DNA from: Fibrobacter sp. UWB2
Lineage (GTDB): Bacteria; Fibrobacterota; Fibrobacteria; Fibrobacterales; Fibrobacteraceae
DNA length: 64,000 nucleotides
NCBI RefSeq assembly: GCF_002210425.1
Contig: NZ_MWQK01000003.1
Location: 124,001 to 188,000, forward strand
Direction: 5' to 3'
Both the position numbers and the translations under genes were made by a program. The notes under the pieces were generated by a model. The model made no database searches and was not told the DNA's origin. It was given only the letters and a program-made list of their open reading frames with translations. Of this stretch, positions 41,769 to 51,978 are shown one piece after another. How positions within the stretch are numbered: the first letter of the stretch is position 1; each line of letters begins with the position of its first letter.

Positions 41769-44700
41769 TCAAGGCCGGGACGACACAACACCAGCTCCGC
41801 TGAGGATACTGCGGCCACCGCAAGGCGTAACGTCAATATGCGTCCTGAGTTCGCTCTTGACCAAATCCACGTGCGTGATGACGCCCAAAAGCTTGCCCTT
41901 TTCCTGTTGCATTTTTTGGAGCACGATGACCGTTTCCTGGAGCATCTTGGAGTCTAGCGTTCCAAAGCCTTCATCGAGGAACATGGAATCAATACGCACA
42001 TTGCGGCTGGCAAGTGTCGAAATTCCAAGCGCCAACGAAAGACTCACGAGGAACCCTTCGCCACCGGAAATGTTGTCAATCGGGCGCACGGCATCGCTAT
42101 TGTCATGGTCCACAAGCTGGATGTTGAGCGTATTCGGCTCGGTCACCATCTCGTAACGCGGGAACATATCGCGCAGGTAGCCATTTGCTATTTTCAGCAA
42201 ATTGCGGAGCGTAATCGTCTGGATGAACTTGACAAACACATCGCCGTTGCCCGTATCAAGCCTGTTGCCGTTAAACCAGCGCTGCATCTGTTCCCAGTCG
42301 CTGCGCTTAGACTTGAGCACGGTCAATTCCGCCTGCATATCACTGAACGTCTGGCGCTGTCTTTCGTCATTCTTTTTCTGTTCCGTCCATGTCGCAAGAT
42401 TTACGGTGCATTCGTTCAGCTTGGACTTTGCAGAATCGCGATTCTGCTTTGCCACATCTTCGGATTCTTCGAAGTTGCGCTTTTGCTGATGCTCTGAAAG
42501 CTGGTCGTTGAAATTCTTGACCGATGTCTGCGCAGTCATCCAGTTGTCATCCACGGACTTTTGCTTTTGCTGGAGCGTTTTGCGTTCCGATTCCGGGAGT
42601 TTCGCGGTCATGAATTCCTGCTCATTCGCAAAATTCTTCGAAGCGAGATTCTCGAGGAAAAGCGCCTGGAGTTCAGCAAGTTTCGGTTCAGCATCTGCAA
42701 TGTGGCGGTTCAATTCCGCAATGGAATTGTCAAGCGCAATTTTCGCTTCGCGCATTTGCTGTTCCAAACGGCGGGCTTCATTGGACACACGTTCAGCCGT
42801 GTCGCGCAAGGTTCTCGCCTTGTTGCGTTCATCATCCACAGACTTTTCACCAAAGAGCTCGTTACGGCTCTTTTCGAGCGTGGCGAGATTTTCGCGAAGG
42901 CCGTCTAGCTTGCGCTTGGTTTCATCGAGTCTCGACTGAGCCTGTTCAAGATTTTCCTTGAGCTGCTCCACATTCGAGCGGAACGTTTCCAAGTCGCTTT
43001 CGACCTTGACCTTTTTATCTTGAGCCTTGCTCCACCAGTCATTCTTCTTTTCGAGTTCGACAAGGAGCGCGTCCATATCTTCCATGCGGATATTCGAGAA
43101 CCACGGTTCAAGCAATTTTTCGATTTTCTGCGAGAACTCCTGCACCTTATCTTGTGCCTTTTTAAGAGTTTCCTCTGTACGGCTCAGGTTGCCCACGAGA
43201 TTTGCTCTTTCAACAGCGGCACTGTTGACCTTGTTTTGCAAGTCATCGGCATTCTCTTTTTTTTGCAAATATGTTGTCTTAAGCGTCTGCAGATTCTGCA
43301 AAACCTCACGAGCATTTTCAAGAGTCACGCTTCCAAGAGTCGCGCATTCCTTCCACGGCTCAAGTTTAGCGTTCAAAAGTTCAAGCGAGGCCGCTTCGGC
43401 AATGGACTCATCATTCTGCTTTTGCGAACTTTCGCGAAGCAATTCTTCAAGATTCTGCTGTTGCGTTGCAAAGCCATCCAGCTTGCGCTGGACCTGTTCC
43501 ATTTCGCCATTGATCTTACGCAACTTGGCGGCAAAATCGTTCAAGCGTTCCGCGCCATTTTCAACCTTTGCCGAATCGTCACACGAGAGGTGTTCACGCG
43601 AGCCGCAAACAGGGCACGGTTCGCCCGGCTTCAACGCGTGGCGGAGTTCAGCAACAACAACGGGAATATCATCCTGGATAATCGTTTCCTTCTCATTCAG
43701 GAGCGTTGACAATTTCGTCTGAGCCTGTTCACGTTCACATGTCAAACCAGCAATTTGCTTTTGCTTAGATTCAATATCACTCTGCAAACGCACAGATTCA
43801 CCGTGATGGCGTTCCGCATCGCTAGCACAGCCATTCATTTCGGGCAACAAATTCACAAGGTCCGCATCGATCTGATGTTCGTTCAAATAATCCCGCAACG
43901 CACTCAAATCTTGCTTTTGCTGTTCGCTTGCTTCATCAAATTTCTGCAGCCCTTTTTTCAGGGCATCGAAATGCAGAGATTCAACAGCAACTGTAGCGTT
44001 TTCATGGTCTCTTTCCAGGGCAATCGCTTTCAAGAGAGGCAACAAGCCATCAATCGCATCATCTTTTTCGTTGTCTTCAATGTACTTTTTGACTTTTTCA
44101 AGAGCGCCTTCATTTTCAGAAATCCGGTCACCGAACTCCTTGATTTTCGTCTGGGTCGTGCTAATTTCAGATGCAATTTTCACGACATCAGCGTCCGCAT
44201 TTTTCACCTGCGTACGTGCATTTCGAATATCGCCATCCAGCGTAGAAACCTGCTGCCAGACAGATTCATTGGCAACATATTCTGCCTTGCATTTTTCAAA
44301 TGCGGCCTGCTTTTCGCCATTATCCTTTGCAGCACTTTCGAGTTTTTCTTCGGCTTCGGGGAGTCGCTTTTGGCACTCGCCGAGTTGCATTTTCATGTGT
44401 TCAAGATTTCCACGCACAGAATTGAACTCTGCATACGACGATTCCACTTCCTGAGCGCGCAATGCGCGTTCCAACTTTTCGCGGTTCGGTTCAAATTCAG
44501 CCTTGGCGCGTTCTGCAGTTACGAGCAGCCCCTTGGCCGTGTCCAAATGCGATTCAATGCCATGCAGAGTTTCGAACCAAGTGCAAATATTGCGGAAGCG
44601 TTCTTCTTCATGAGCGAGCGTATCCTTTTGAGAAGTCGCCTCTTCAATTTTTTTGCCCAATGCATCAAGCTCTTCTTCAGTCAGCAACGTGACTGCGCCC

Positions 44701-45320
44701 ATCTTGGTTTCAACGTCTTCGACAGCCCTGTTTGCATTAGCATACAAGTCATGAACCGCCACTGCAATTTTTCTGTAGATCCCATCGCCCGTCAGCTTTT
44801 CAAGAATCGCCGCACGTTCATTTTCATTGCATTTCAGGAACTTGTTGAACTCGCCCTGCGCAAGCATCATGGACTTGGTGAACTGTCCAAAGTCAAGACC
44901 AATCACGCGCGTCATCGTCGATTCGATTTCGGCCTGCTTAGAAAAAGACGCTTCAATAGTCTGCGAAGTTTCATTCGTCAGCGCCCAGGAATATTTCTGC
45001 AACTTATTCGTTCTCAAAGAGCGGTGCTGATTCCAGCATGCCGAATAGACAACGCCCTTGCATTCAAAAGTCACTTTTGCAGAACAGCTCTTGGCCCCGT
45101 AAGTCATCACCTCATTGGAATCGCCCACGATGGCGCCCAAGCGCGGCGTCTTGCCATAAAGTCCAAGGCAAATCGCATCGAGAATCGACGTTTTTCCGGA
45201 ACCAGTCGGGCCCGAAATGCAGAACATGCCGCTATTCGCAAAATCCGGCGATTCAAAATCGATCGTCCATTCGCCGGCAAGGGAATTGATATTACTGAAT
45301 TCAACCTTCTTAATCTTCAT
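41769..45320 (-). CDS. sbcC: SbcC, ATPase subunit of the SbcCD nuclease (Rad50-like)
   Basis: A 1183-residue SMC-type ATPase that, with SbcD, cleaves DNA hairpins and end-blocked DNA. The N-terminal Walker A is SGPTGSGKTSILDAICLGLY. Long coiled coils flank the zinc hook CPVCGSREH (about residue 570). The C-terminal signature is SGGEGFLVSLSLALG and Walker B is MFLDEGFGTLD. It starts 11 nt after sbcD, with GGGAG upstream. The last residues (GAGVVSSRP) are encoded by a degenerate copy of the dispersed repeat. Confidence 0.95.
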   Translation of the reverse strand: MKIKKVEFSNINSLAGEWTIDFESPDFANSGMFCISGPTGSGKTSILDAICLGLYGKTPRLGAIVGDSNEVMTYGAKSCSAKVTFECKGVVYSACWNQHRSLRTNKLQKYSWALTNETSQTIEASFSKQAEIESTMTRVIGLDFGQFTKSMMLAQGEFNKFLKCNENERAAILEKLTGDGIYRKIAVAVHDLYANANRAVEDVETKMGAVTLLTEEELDALGKKIEEATSQKDTLAHEEERFRNICTWFETLHGIESHLDTAKGLLVTAERAKAEFEPNREKLERALRAQEVESSYAEFNSVRGNLEHMKMQLGECQKRLPEAEEKLESAAKDNGEKQAAFEKCKAEYVANESVWQQVSTLDGDIRNARTQVKNADADVVKIASEISTTQTKIKEFGDRISENEGALEKVKKYIEDNEKDDAIDGLLPLLKAIALERDHENATVAVESLHFDALKKGLQKFDEASEQQKQDLSALRDYLNEHQIDADLVNLLPEMNGCASDAERHHGESVRLQSDIESKQKQIAGLTCEREQAQTKLSTLLNEKETIIQDDIPVVVAELRHALKPGEPCPVCGSREHLSCDDSAKVENGAERLNDFAAKLRKINGEMEQVQRKLDGFATQQQNLEELLRESSQKQNDESIAEAASLELLNAKLEPWKECATLGSVTLENAREVLQNLQTLKTTYLQKKENADDLQNKVNSAAVERANLVGNLSRTEETLKKAQDKVQEFSQKIEKLLEPWFSNIRMEDMDALLVELEKKNDWWSKAQDKKVKVESDLETFRSNVEQLKENLEQAQSRLDETKRKLDGLRENLATLEKSRNELFGEKSVDDERNKARTLRDTAERVSNEARRLEQQMREAKIALDNSIAELNRHIADAEPKLAELQALFLENLASKNFANEQEFMTAKLPESERKTLQQKQKSVDDNWMTAQTSVKNFNDQLSEHQQKRNFEESEDVAKQNRDSAKSKLNECTVNLATWTEQKKNDERQRQTFSDMQAELTVLKSKRSDWEQMQRWFNGNRLDTGNGDVFVKFIQTITLRNLLKIANGYLRDMFPRYEMVTEPNTLNIQLVDHDNSDAVRPIDNISGGEGFLVSLSLALGISTLASRNVRIDSMFLDEGFGTLDSKMLQETVIVLQKMQQEKGKLLGVITHVDLVKSELRTHIDVTPCGGRSILSGAGVVSSRP

Positions 45321-45331
45321 CGAGCACTCCC

Positions 45332-46627
45332 TTAAACATTGTCCTGAGCTTTGGCGACAGCTTCGTTAAACAGACTGATAAACTTATTGTACTGATTTTT
45401 CACAACTTCAGATTCATCGCTTTCTTGAGCGTTCGATGCAATGAGCATTCTGAAATAATCTTCCTTGGTGTACTGCTTTGTAGATTCCACGCAGTCATCA
45501 AACGCATTTGCACCACGCAAAACCTCTCGAGAAACGCGATGGCGCTTGACCACAAAATGCTTGCCCGATTCTTCGGCTTCGAGCGCATCGTTCAAGTTCA
45601 CAAAATTACCCGTTGTCAAAAGCAAGTCGACATACGTTTCCATCGGATTTGCAATGAGCTCTTTTTCAAGATTTCGCAAATCGCGCTTGAGAGTTTCAAG
45701 ATCGCCCTTGAACTGTTCAAAACGCATCGATTTCGGGACTTCCGCCTTTTCAACAACAGGCGCCTCATTCGGCTTCACATCGACCGTAAGCACAACGCGC
45801 TTGCAATTCGATTCATCAAAGCCCATCACGAACGGCGAGCCCGAATAGCGCACCTTCGGATTCTTGGCAACCATCGAAGCATAATGAATATGCCCTAGCG
45901 CCACATAATCGAGTTCACTCGGGAACGTCGAAATATCCACATTGCCAAGCGTCCCGATAACTTCACGGACACCATCTTCTACAGAATTTTCAGGAATTGC
46001 AGCATTGCCATCCGCGCTAGATTCTCGCTCATCGCCGTTACGGCCCGAAAGGTTCGAAGCGTACAGATGCCCGGTCGCAATAATCGGAATATTCCTATCC
46101 CCGCGCAATTCTACGGCATAGCGGTACACATCACCATAAAGGCGTTTCAGTAAATCTTCGTCAGAAACCGCATCTCCACAATCCTTATAGAACTGCTCCA
46201 GTTCCAAATTGCGCATGAACGGCACGGCGCAGCAAATGCCGATAACATTTTCATCGCCATCCTTGAGCTCGACCACCAAATCTTCAACTTTGCGGTCATT
46301 GATTGAACCCACGACCTTGATGTTCAGCGCTTCGAGAACACCCCCCGGCGCATCAAGAAGCGAGCCGGAATCATGGTTACCGCCAACGACAACGACATTG
46401 GTGCAGTTCGTTTTCAGGAGCGAAGCCAAGAATTTGTAATACTGCGTTTTCGCCACATTCGAAGGATTCACGACATCAAAAATGTCGCCTGCAATGATAA
46501 GCGCCTGGGCACCGACGCGTTCAATTTCACTTTTCAGCCATTTCAGGAACGCAGCCGTTTCATCCGTGCGGTCAATGTCGTGCATCATATTGCCAAGATG
46601 CCAGTCTGCGGTATGGATAAATTTCAT
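45332..46627 (-). CDS. sbcD: SbcD, nuclease subunit of SbcCD (Mre11-like)
   Basis: A 431-residue metallophosphoesterase nuclease. The metal-binding motifs are in order: TADWHLGNMMHD, IIAGDIFD, VVGGNHDSGS, TGHLYAS and LGHIHYAS. The capping domain and a C-terminal SbcC-contact region follow. It is first in the sbcD-sbcC operon, transcribed from the promoter region near 46640-46675. Confidence 0.96.
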   Translation of the reverse strand: MKFIHTADWHLGNMMHDIDRTDETAAFLKWLKSEIERVGAQALIIAGDIFDVVNPSNVAKTQYYKFLASLLKTNCTNVVVVGGNHDSGSLLDAPGGVLEALNIKVVGSINDRKVEDLVVELKDGDENVIGICCAVPFMRNLELEQFYKDCGDAVSDEDLLKRLYGDVYRYAVELRGDRNIPIIATGHLYASNLSGRNGDERESSADGNAAIPENSVEDGVREVIGTLGNVDISTFPSELDYVALGHIHYASMVAKNPKVRYSGSPFVMGFDESNCKRVVLTVDVKPNEAPVVEKAEVPKSMRFEQFKGDLETLKRDLRNLEKELIANPMETYVDLLLTTGNFVNLNDALEAEESGKHFVVKRHRVSREVLRGANAFDDCVESTKQYTKEDYFRMLIASNAQESDESEVVKNQYNKFISLFNEAVAKAQDNV

Positions 46628-46910
46628 CTTCTAAAAACCTCTAATTCTTTATCGTTTTAAATATAAAAAATGTAAATGTCTATTTATGACAAATCTAGAG
46701 CTTTCAGCTTGAAGGCATTTTATAATGCTGAAATGAAAGTTATGCGGGCGGGGCCCCAGCTCGGAGTTGACGCCTCCGGCGTCAGCGGCTTCACTCGGTT
46801 ATGCCGGTCTGCTAGCAGCCCGTCGCAACACTCGTTTTGCACGCTACTGCGAAGATAATACCTTGGCCGTCGCCAAAAAGCGAAGTTCTAGGTTTTACTA
46901 TAATTCAATC
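46628..46910. other. Intergenic region with a GC-rich block
   Basis: The left part (46628-46735) is AT-rich and should hold the sbcD promoter. From 46740 to 46870 there is a sharply GC-rich block including GGGGCCCC and a GACGCC/GGCGTC hairpin. Frames in it read GLLAARRNTRFARYC, without gene-like support. It may be a dispersed element; it is not a separate gene as far as I can see. Confidence 0.4.
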
Positions 46911-47306
46911 ATGGATTACGAATATAGTGTTATCGGGTCGGTTTATTGTAACGCGGAGGCGCTTGCATCGGTGCCGGATACCCCTGTTGAATATACGTAC
47001 AAGGGCTACAAGTTTTTGCTCCGAAAGTTTAGCGAACAGATAAGCATTAGCCTGCGCGGTATCACCGACAGTAATTCAAAAAGCGAATCCATCAGCATTC
47101 AAGAAATCTGCAAGAACATCCCGGAATCCATCATCACCGAAGTCTGCAAACAGCTTTCCGAAAAGTTTGCCTGCACCGTTTCCATGCGCAAGGGCTACGA
47201 AGTCTACGGAAACGCAAACGTCTTTAACGGCGGTTCCGACTACGAAGTTATCGAAGAAAAGTGGTTTACCGTCGAATTTGACAACGGCGTGCAAAAAACT
47301 ATTTAA
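46911..47306 (+). CDS. Hypothetical protein (131 aa)
   Basis: It begins MDYEYSVIGSVYCNAEALAS and ends WFTVEFDNGVQKTI. It is a small soluble protein with no signal peptide or membrane segment and no recognisable motif. An in-frame extension back to 46767 runs through the GC-rich block and is unlikely. Its last 8 bases overlap the convergent histidine kinase gene. Confidence 0.6.
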   Translation: MDYEYSVIGSVYCNAEALASVPDTPVEYTYKGYKFLLRKFSEQISISLRGITDSNSKSESISIQEICKNIPESIITEVCKQLSEKFACTVSMRKGYEVYGNANVFNGGSDYEVIEEKWFTVEFDNGVQKTI

Positions 47307-50300
47307 AGAACCTGGCGAGGGTAGCGCAGAGGACGTTTACATCCACGGGTTTTGCCACATGATCGTTCATGCCCGATTCTAAGGCAGCGCGCTTGTCTTC
47401 TTCAAATGCGTTTGCGGTCATCGCAATAATCGGCACATTCGCGACTTCCCTGTTTTCTAGGTTACGAATCCGGCGAGCCGCCTCATAACCGTCAATACCC
47501 GGCATCTGGATATCCATCAAAATCGCATCGTACTTGACAGACGAATACTTGAGTTTTTCTACAGCCAAGTCGCCACGTTCCATCGCCGTCACTTCTATAC
47601 CGCGGTCTTCCAGAATTTCCGTTGCAATTTCACGGTTCAGTTCGTTATCTTCAACAAGCATGACCTTGCGACCCGTAAAGTCATACGTTTGGGGCTGATT
47701 CGAAAGCATCTTCAACGCAGAATCAGATTCCAGCGAAATTTCCGAAGAATTCCCACAGAACTTTTCGAGCATTCGCCTTAAATCCGAGGGGAACAAGGGC
47801 TTTGCAAAGAACGAGGTCACGCCCGCTTCAAGCGCTTCTTTTTCAATGTCAAGCCAGTCATAAGAGGTAAGCACCACAATCGGCGTTTTCGGCCCAAGCA
47901 CCTTGCGGATCTTGCGCGAAATCTGAATGCCCCTCATCTCTTGCACATTCCAGTCAATCAAAATCAGCTGGTAATCATCCTCTGCAGTGCGGGATTTTTC
48001 AATGCATTCGAGAGCGCCAGCATCCGATGTACAGAAATCATAGCGCAAGCCTTCACCTTTCAAAGACGCATCAACGGTTCTGCAAATATTCGGGCGGTCA
48101 TTAACGACGAGGCAATGCAAGCCCTTGAACTTTCCGGTTTCAAGAGTCGATTCAGAATCTTCGCAAAGTTTAAACTTAAATGTCATCAAGACTTCGGTGC
48201 CAAAATTTTCTTCACTCGAAACCTTAATCGTCCCGCCCATCATGTCAATGATATTCTTCGTGATGGACATGCCAAGACCTGTGCCCTGAATGCCGCTCAC
48301 CGTCGAAGAATTCACGCGGGTAAACGGATCGAAAATCTGCTTCAGGAATGCTTCGCTCATGCCGATGCCGTTATCTTTCACCAGGAACTCATAAACGCCA
48401 TAGCCCGATTCAGCAGGCAATTCCTTGACATTCATCGTAATGAGTCCATTTTTCGGCGTGTACTTGATGGCATTGGAAACAACGTTTAACAGCACCTGAT
48501 TCAAGCGCAACTTGTCACAGAAAATCATTTCATTGTGAACGTTTTCAAGTTCCACAAAGAACTGCTGTTTGCGATTGCGGACATCCGAAAGCACAATTCC
48601 CTTAAGCGTGTGGATAATATCCGAAAGGCGTTCCGGACGAGCGGTAATGTTCATCTTGCCCGATTCGATGCGGCTCATGTCGAGCACGTCATTGATAAGC
48701 GCAAGCAAGTGTTCCGAAGACTGCCCGATTTTCGAGAGGTAATCGGCAACCTGTTCCTTGTTGTCGATATGTTCTGCAGCAAGGCCCGTAAACCCGATAA
48801 TAGCGTTCATCGGTGTACGGATATCGTGACTCATGTTGTTGAGGAACGTCGTCTTTGCGCGGCTTGCAGAATTTGCCATCTGTAGCGCCCGTTCCAAAGC
48901 TTCCTGGTCTTTCTTCTGCTTGCGAGTTTCTTCGTCAACGCTATGGAAACCCGCCACAATCTGCACTGGGTTCGTTGCAGTCAGCACAAACTTGATTTGC
49001 CAATATTCAACGTGTCCAAAGACATTCGCCTTGAAGTTCACGTAATAGGCATTCTTGTTTTTGAGGTTTTCAAGAACAATTTCCCGACGTGTCGCCTTAC
49101 AGAAGCCTTCGCGGTCCTCTTCGCAGACAAACTTTTCGACAATGGCATCAATTCGATTTGCAAAGCCTTGAATTTCGTTCCAGTTCGGGAACAAACGCAA
49201 GAAGACGTCCGTACAGCGGTACACGTTTTCGTGCATGGAAACAGCATCAATATAGCACACCAAGTCAAAGTCTTCGGCAAGGCCTTGAATCACCGCCTGC
49301 TGCTGGATTTCCTTGCGGAGCTCGTCATCCTTGTCGGCAAAACCAAGCGCCGCAAATTTCGGATGGTCCGAATCGCCCACCTTCACGAACTTCATCTCGC
49401 AATAGCGATTGAGGAAGTTCACGTACATCGTATTAAAGCTTTTCTGGGTGGCAAGTTGCTCGCGGATATTCTTGATAGCCCCCGCCTGGAGCATGCGATT
49501 CTTATAGATGCCGCTCACAAACTTGTCGACGTAAACAGAGTACGCTACCGAATACTTGACGTTACGCTTGAACGTTTCACCAAACGAGTTCGCCGTCGCC
49601 TTATTCATGGAATAAGGCGTAATCTCTTCGGTTTCGAGATTGATGTAGTACACCGACGTGTATTCAGACGATAGCGCTTCGATAATGGAAATATTGCGTT
49701 CGAGTTCTACTTTCTGTTCTGCAATTTTTTTGTTCAGCTGAATCCTTTCGGCACGTTTCTTGTCCACTGCGGCAAACGTCATAATCACAAGAGTCGCAAC
49801 GCCATTGCGGCGTTCCACGACCTGCATCACAAAGCTTATCCACGGGTTCTTGAAAATCGAAGCCTTAAAGAGCAATTCGCGACGGTCATCGTAAGCAAGG
49901 AGACGCTGGATATACTGCGGGCTTGCAAGGCGCATCCATTCTTCCTTGTATTCGCTATCGACAATCTGCACCATTCGGCTAGCGCGATAAGAACATGTAT
50001 TGCGCTCTTGCTCGTTGCCAAAATCAACATTTTTCGAGGGCAAAATTTCACGGGCCGTATCGTTCGACAAATCGCAAAGAAGTATCGCCTCGTACTCCGC
50101 CATAATCTTTTCGTGAACAAAGCGTGCGCTAACCTCGTCATCACGGTTTGCAAAGGCGACCACCATTGCCGTCGGCTCTTCATTTTCATCATCGACCTTC
50201 ACGAACTTCATTTCGCTGTAGCGGATTTGCCCCGCAACATTTGAACGGAACAACGTCACATAGGTCTTATTGTTCTTAAGGTAAGCCTTGATGTTGTTGA

Positions 50301-51810
50301 GTTCACCAGCCTCAAACATTTTTGGCTTATCGGCGTCATAAACAAATTCTTTTACAAAGCTCAGGTACACTTCATTGTAGAGCGCACCCTTTTTTATCAT
50401 CGTCTCATAATAACGCTGCGACAACTCGTTCATGGAATATGGAATCACCTCTTTGGTCATGAGGTTCACATACATCACCGAGGAATATTCCGACGCAAGC
50501 ACGTCGATAATCGAAAGGTTGATTTCCAGTTCCTTTTTCTGCTGCACGAGCTTTTCGTTCAAGCTGAGCCTTTCGGACTGGTCCCTATCCACAACCGAGG
50601 CCGTCATGACAAGCGTTACCGGGACACCGTCAATCCTATCCAGGACACGGAATACGTTGCGACACCAAAAATACGAGCCGTCACCCGTCAAATGCTTGAA
50701 AACAATTTCCCGGCTATCTGTAGTCGCAAAAATACGTTTCAAGTTTTCAATACTTCCAAACTTATTCCACTGTTCCCGAAATTCTTCATGAACAAATGCA
50801 GACGCGTTCTTGAAGCCGACTTCAAAAGGAATAATATCCTTTTCTTTTACGCCATTGTAATATTTTGACCTGCGAACAACCTGTATGATATTCTCTTCCA
50901 AATTGATAAGGTCAATGTTTGCAAATTCTTCACTGACTTTTTCGTTGATTTTTTTATTGATGACTTCATCGTTCTTGTTGACAAAGCCCACCAAAAATTC
51001 ATTATCGTCACCGATATCAAAACGCATCACGCGCGCTTCGTACCAGCGGGCATAACCAAGAGCAATATCACGGAACAGGTAGCGGAAATTACGCTCGCGA
51101 GAAAGGCGGTCAAGGACATTGTTTATGTCAAGGCCTTTCTTCATCATCTCCCGATCAGCGGGATGAATGACGTCCATGACAACAAGCCCACCTATTCCAT
51201 TGAGCTTGCCCTCGGCCGGAAAAAGACCTTTGAGTTCGTCCTTGCAATACAAAGTCCTGAATGTCTTTTTTGTCGGATTGAAGACAAAAACGGACTCCAC
51301 CTTTTCGCCAAACTTCATGACGATATTTTCGTTGAGGTGGCGTTCAAGTTCGTAGCGTTGCTTGGAACGGATATCGCGGTCCACATTGCGCAGTCTTAAA
51401 GTAAAGCCCTTAAGCATACCGGACTTGTCGCGGTCGGCAAAGAAGTTCATCTGGAAATAAACTTCGGCACCATCCAGTTCACATCTAAACGGAACTATAT
51501 ATTGAGTGGCTTTTTCAAGATTTTGCGCAATCACTTCGCGACGGGTTCGTTCACGAAAATCATCACGATCTTCGGAGCAAACGAAATTATCGCAAATGAG
51601 CTTAAACCGCTTACGGAGATTGCGCTCTCCACGGAGAGCGGGTACACGGGCAACCAAGAACTGGCTAGCATGGAAAATATCGACATCATCTTCATCTAGA
51701 TTTTTTGCCAAATCGACATAGCAGACACAGTCAAATTCATCAGCGATGGAATCGATGATGGCATTGCTCTTTTCAATCCAGGATTGTTGATTTACGTCTT
51801 TATTTATCAT
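47299..51810 (-). CDS. Large hybrid sensor histidine kinase with repeated PAS-like domains and two receiver domains
   Basis: 1503 residues with no obvious TM helices, so probably cytoplasmic. The first 960 residues hold several repeats of a PAS-like unit (recurring ELERNISIIEALSSEYTSVY and TPYSMN-type segments, at least three copies). Next is a HisKA region with His995 in FLNNMSHDIRTPMN and a HATPase (NAIKYTPKNG, GTGLGMSI). Two receivers follow: Asp1286 in LILIDWNVQ and Asp1433 in AILMDIQMPGIDGYEAARR. Phosphate would move His to Asp within the chain; no HPt domain or DNA-binding partner lies beside it, so the output is unknown. It is monocistronic. Confidence 0.88.
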   Translation of the reverse strand: MINKDVNQQSWIEKSNAIIDSIADEFDCVCYVDLAKNLDEDDVDIFHASQFLVARVPALRGERNLRKRFKLICDNFVCSEDRDDFRERTRREVIAQNLEKATQYIVPFRCELDGAEVYFQMNFFADRDKSGMLKGFTLRLRNVDRDIRSKQRYELERHLNENIVMKFGEKVESVFVFNPTKKTFRTLYCKDELKGLFPAEGKLNGIGGLVVMDVIHPADREMMKKGLDINNVLDRLSRERNFRYLFRDIALGYARWYEARVMRFDIGDDNEFLVGFVNKNDEVINKKINEKVSEEFANIDLINLEENIIQVVRRSKYYNGVKEKDIIPFEVGFKNASAFVHEEFREQWNKFGSIENLKRIFATTDSREIVFKHLTGDGSYFWCRNVFRVLDRIDGVPVTLVMTASVVDRDQSERLSLNEKLVQQKKELEINLSIIDVLASEYSSVMYVNLMTKEVIPYSMNELSQRYYETMIKKGALYNEVYLSFVKEFVYDADKPKMFEAGELNNIKAYLKNNKTYVTLFRSNVAGQIRYSEMKFVKVDDENEEPTAMVVAFANRDDEVSARFVHEKIMAEYEAILLCDLSNDTAREILPSKNVDFGNEQERNTCSYRASRMVQIVDSEYKEEWMRLASPQYIQRLLAYDDRRELLFKASIFKNPWISFVMQVVERRNGVATLVIMTFAAVDKKRAERIQLNKKIAEQKVELERNISIIEALSSEYTSVYYINLETEEITPYSMNKATANSFGETFKRNVKYSVAYSVYVDKFVSGIYKNRMLQAGAIKNIREQLATQKSFNTMYVNFLNRYCEMKFVKVGDSDHPKFAALGFADKDDELRKEIQQQAVIQGLAEDFDLVCYIDAVSMHENVYRCTDVFLRLFPNWNEIQGFANRIDAIVEKFVCEEDREGFCKATRREIVLENLKNKNAYYVNFKANVFGHVEYWQIKFVLTATNPVQIVAGFHSVDEETRKQKKDQEALERALQMANSASRAKTTFLNNMSHDIRTPMNAIIGFTGLAAEHIDNKEQVADYLSKIGQSSEHLLALINDVLDMSRIESGKMNITARPERLSDIIHTLKGIVLSDVRNRKQQFFVELENVHNEMIFCDKLRLNQVLLNVVSNAIKYTPKNGLITMNVKELPAESGYGVYEFLVKDNGIGMSEAFLKQIFDPFTRVNSSTVSGIQGTGLGMSITKNIIDMMGGTIKVSSEENFGTEVLMTFKFKLCEDSESTLETGKFKGLHCLVVNDRPNICRTVDASLKGEGLRYDFCTSDAGALECIEKSRTAEDDYQLILIDWNVQEMRGIQISRKIRKVLGPKTPIVVLTSYDWLDIEKEALEAGVTSFFAKPLFPSDLRRMLEKFCGNSSEISLESDSALKMLSNQPQTYDFTGRKVMLVEDNELNREIATEILEDRGIEVTAMERGDLAVEKLKYSSVKYDAILMDIQMPGIDGYEAARRIRNLENREVANVPIIAMTANAFEEDKRAALESGMNDHVAKPVDVNVLCATLARFFK

Positions 51811-51978
51811 TCATGCTCCGTCCCTATTAAATATATGAAAAATCCCCAAAAAGCAAATGTTTTCCCCAAAAACATGAGATTAAGGTCACAGGCCCAAAAG
51901 CCTCAAAAAAGAGGAAATTTTGCAATTTTTTAGCTGTCAACGCCTGTTTTTGACACATGTGAAAGATATATTGTAGCC

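Noticed and set aside
43755-45335. 526-codon plus-strand ORF opposite sbcC
   Set aside because: It is antisense to a conserved gene and has no motif or ribosome binding site.
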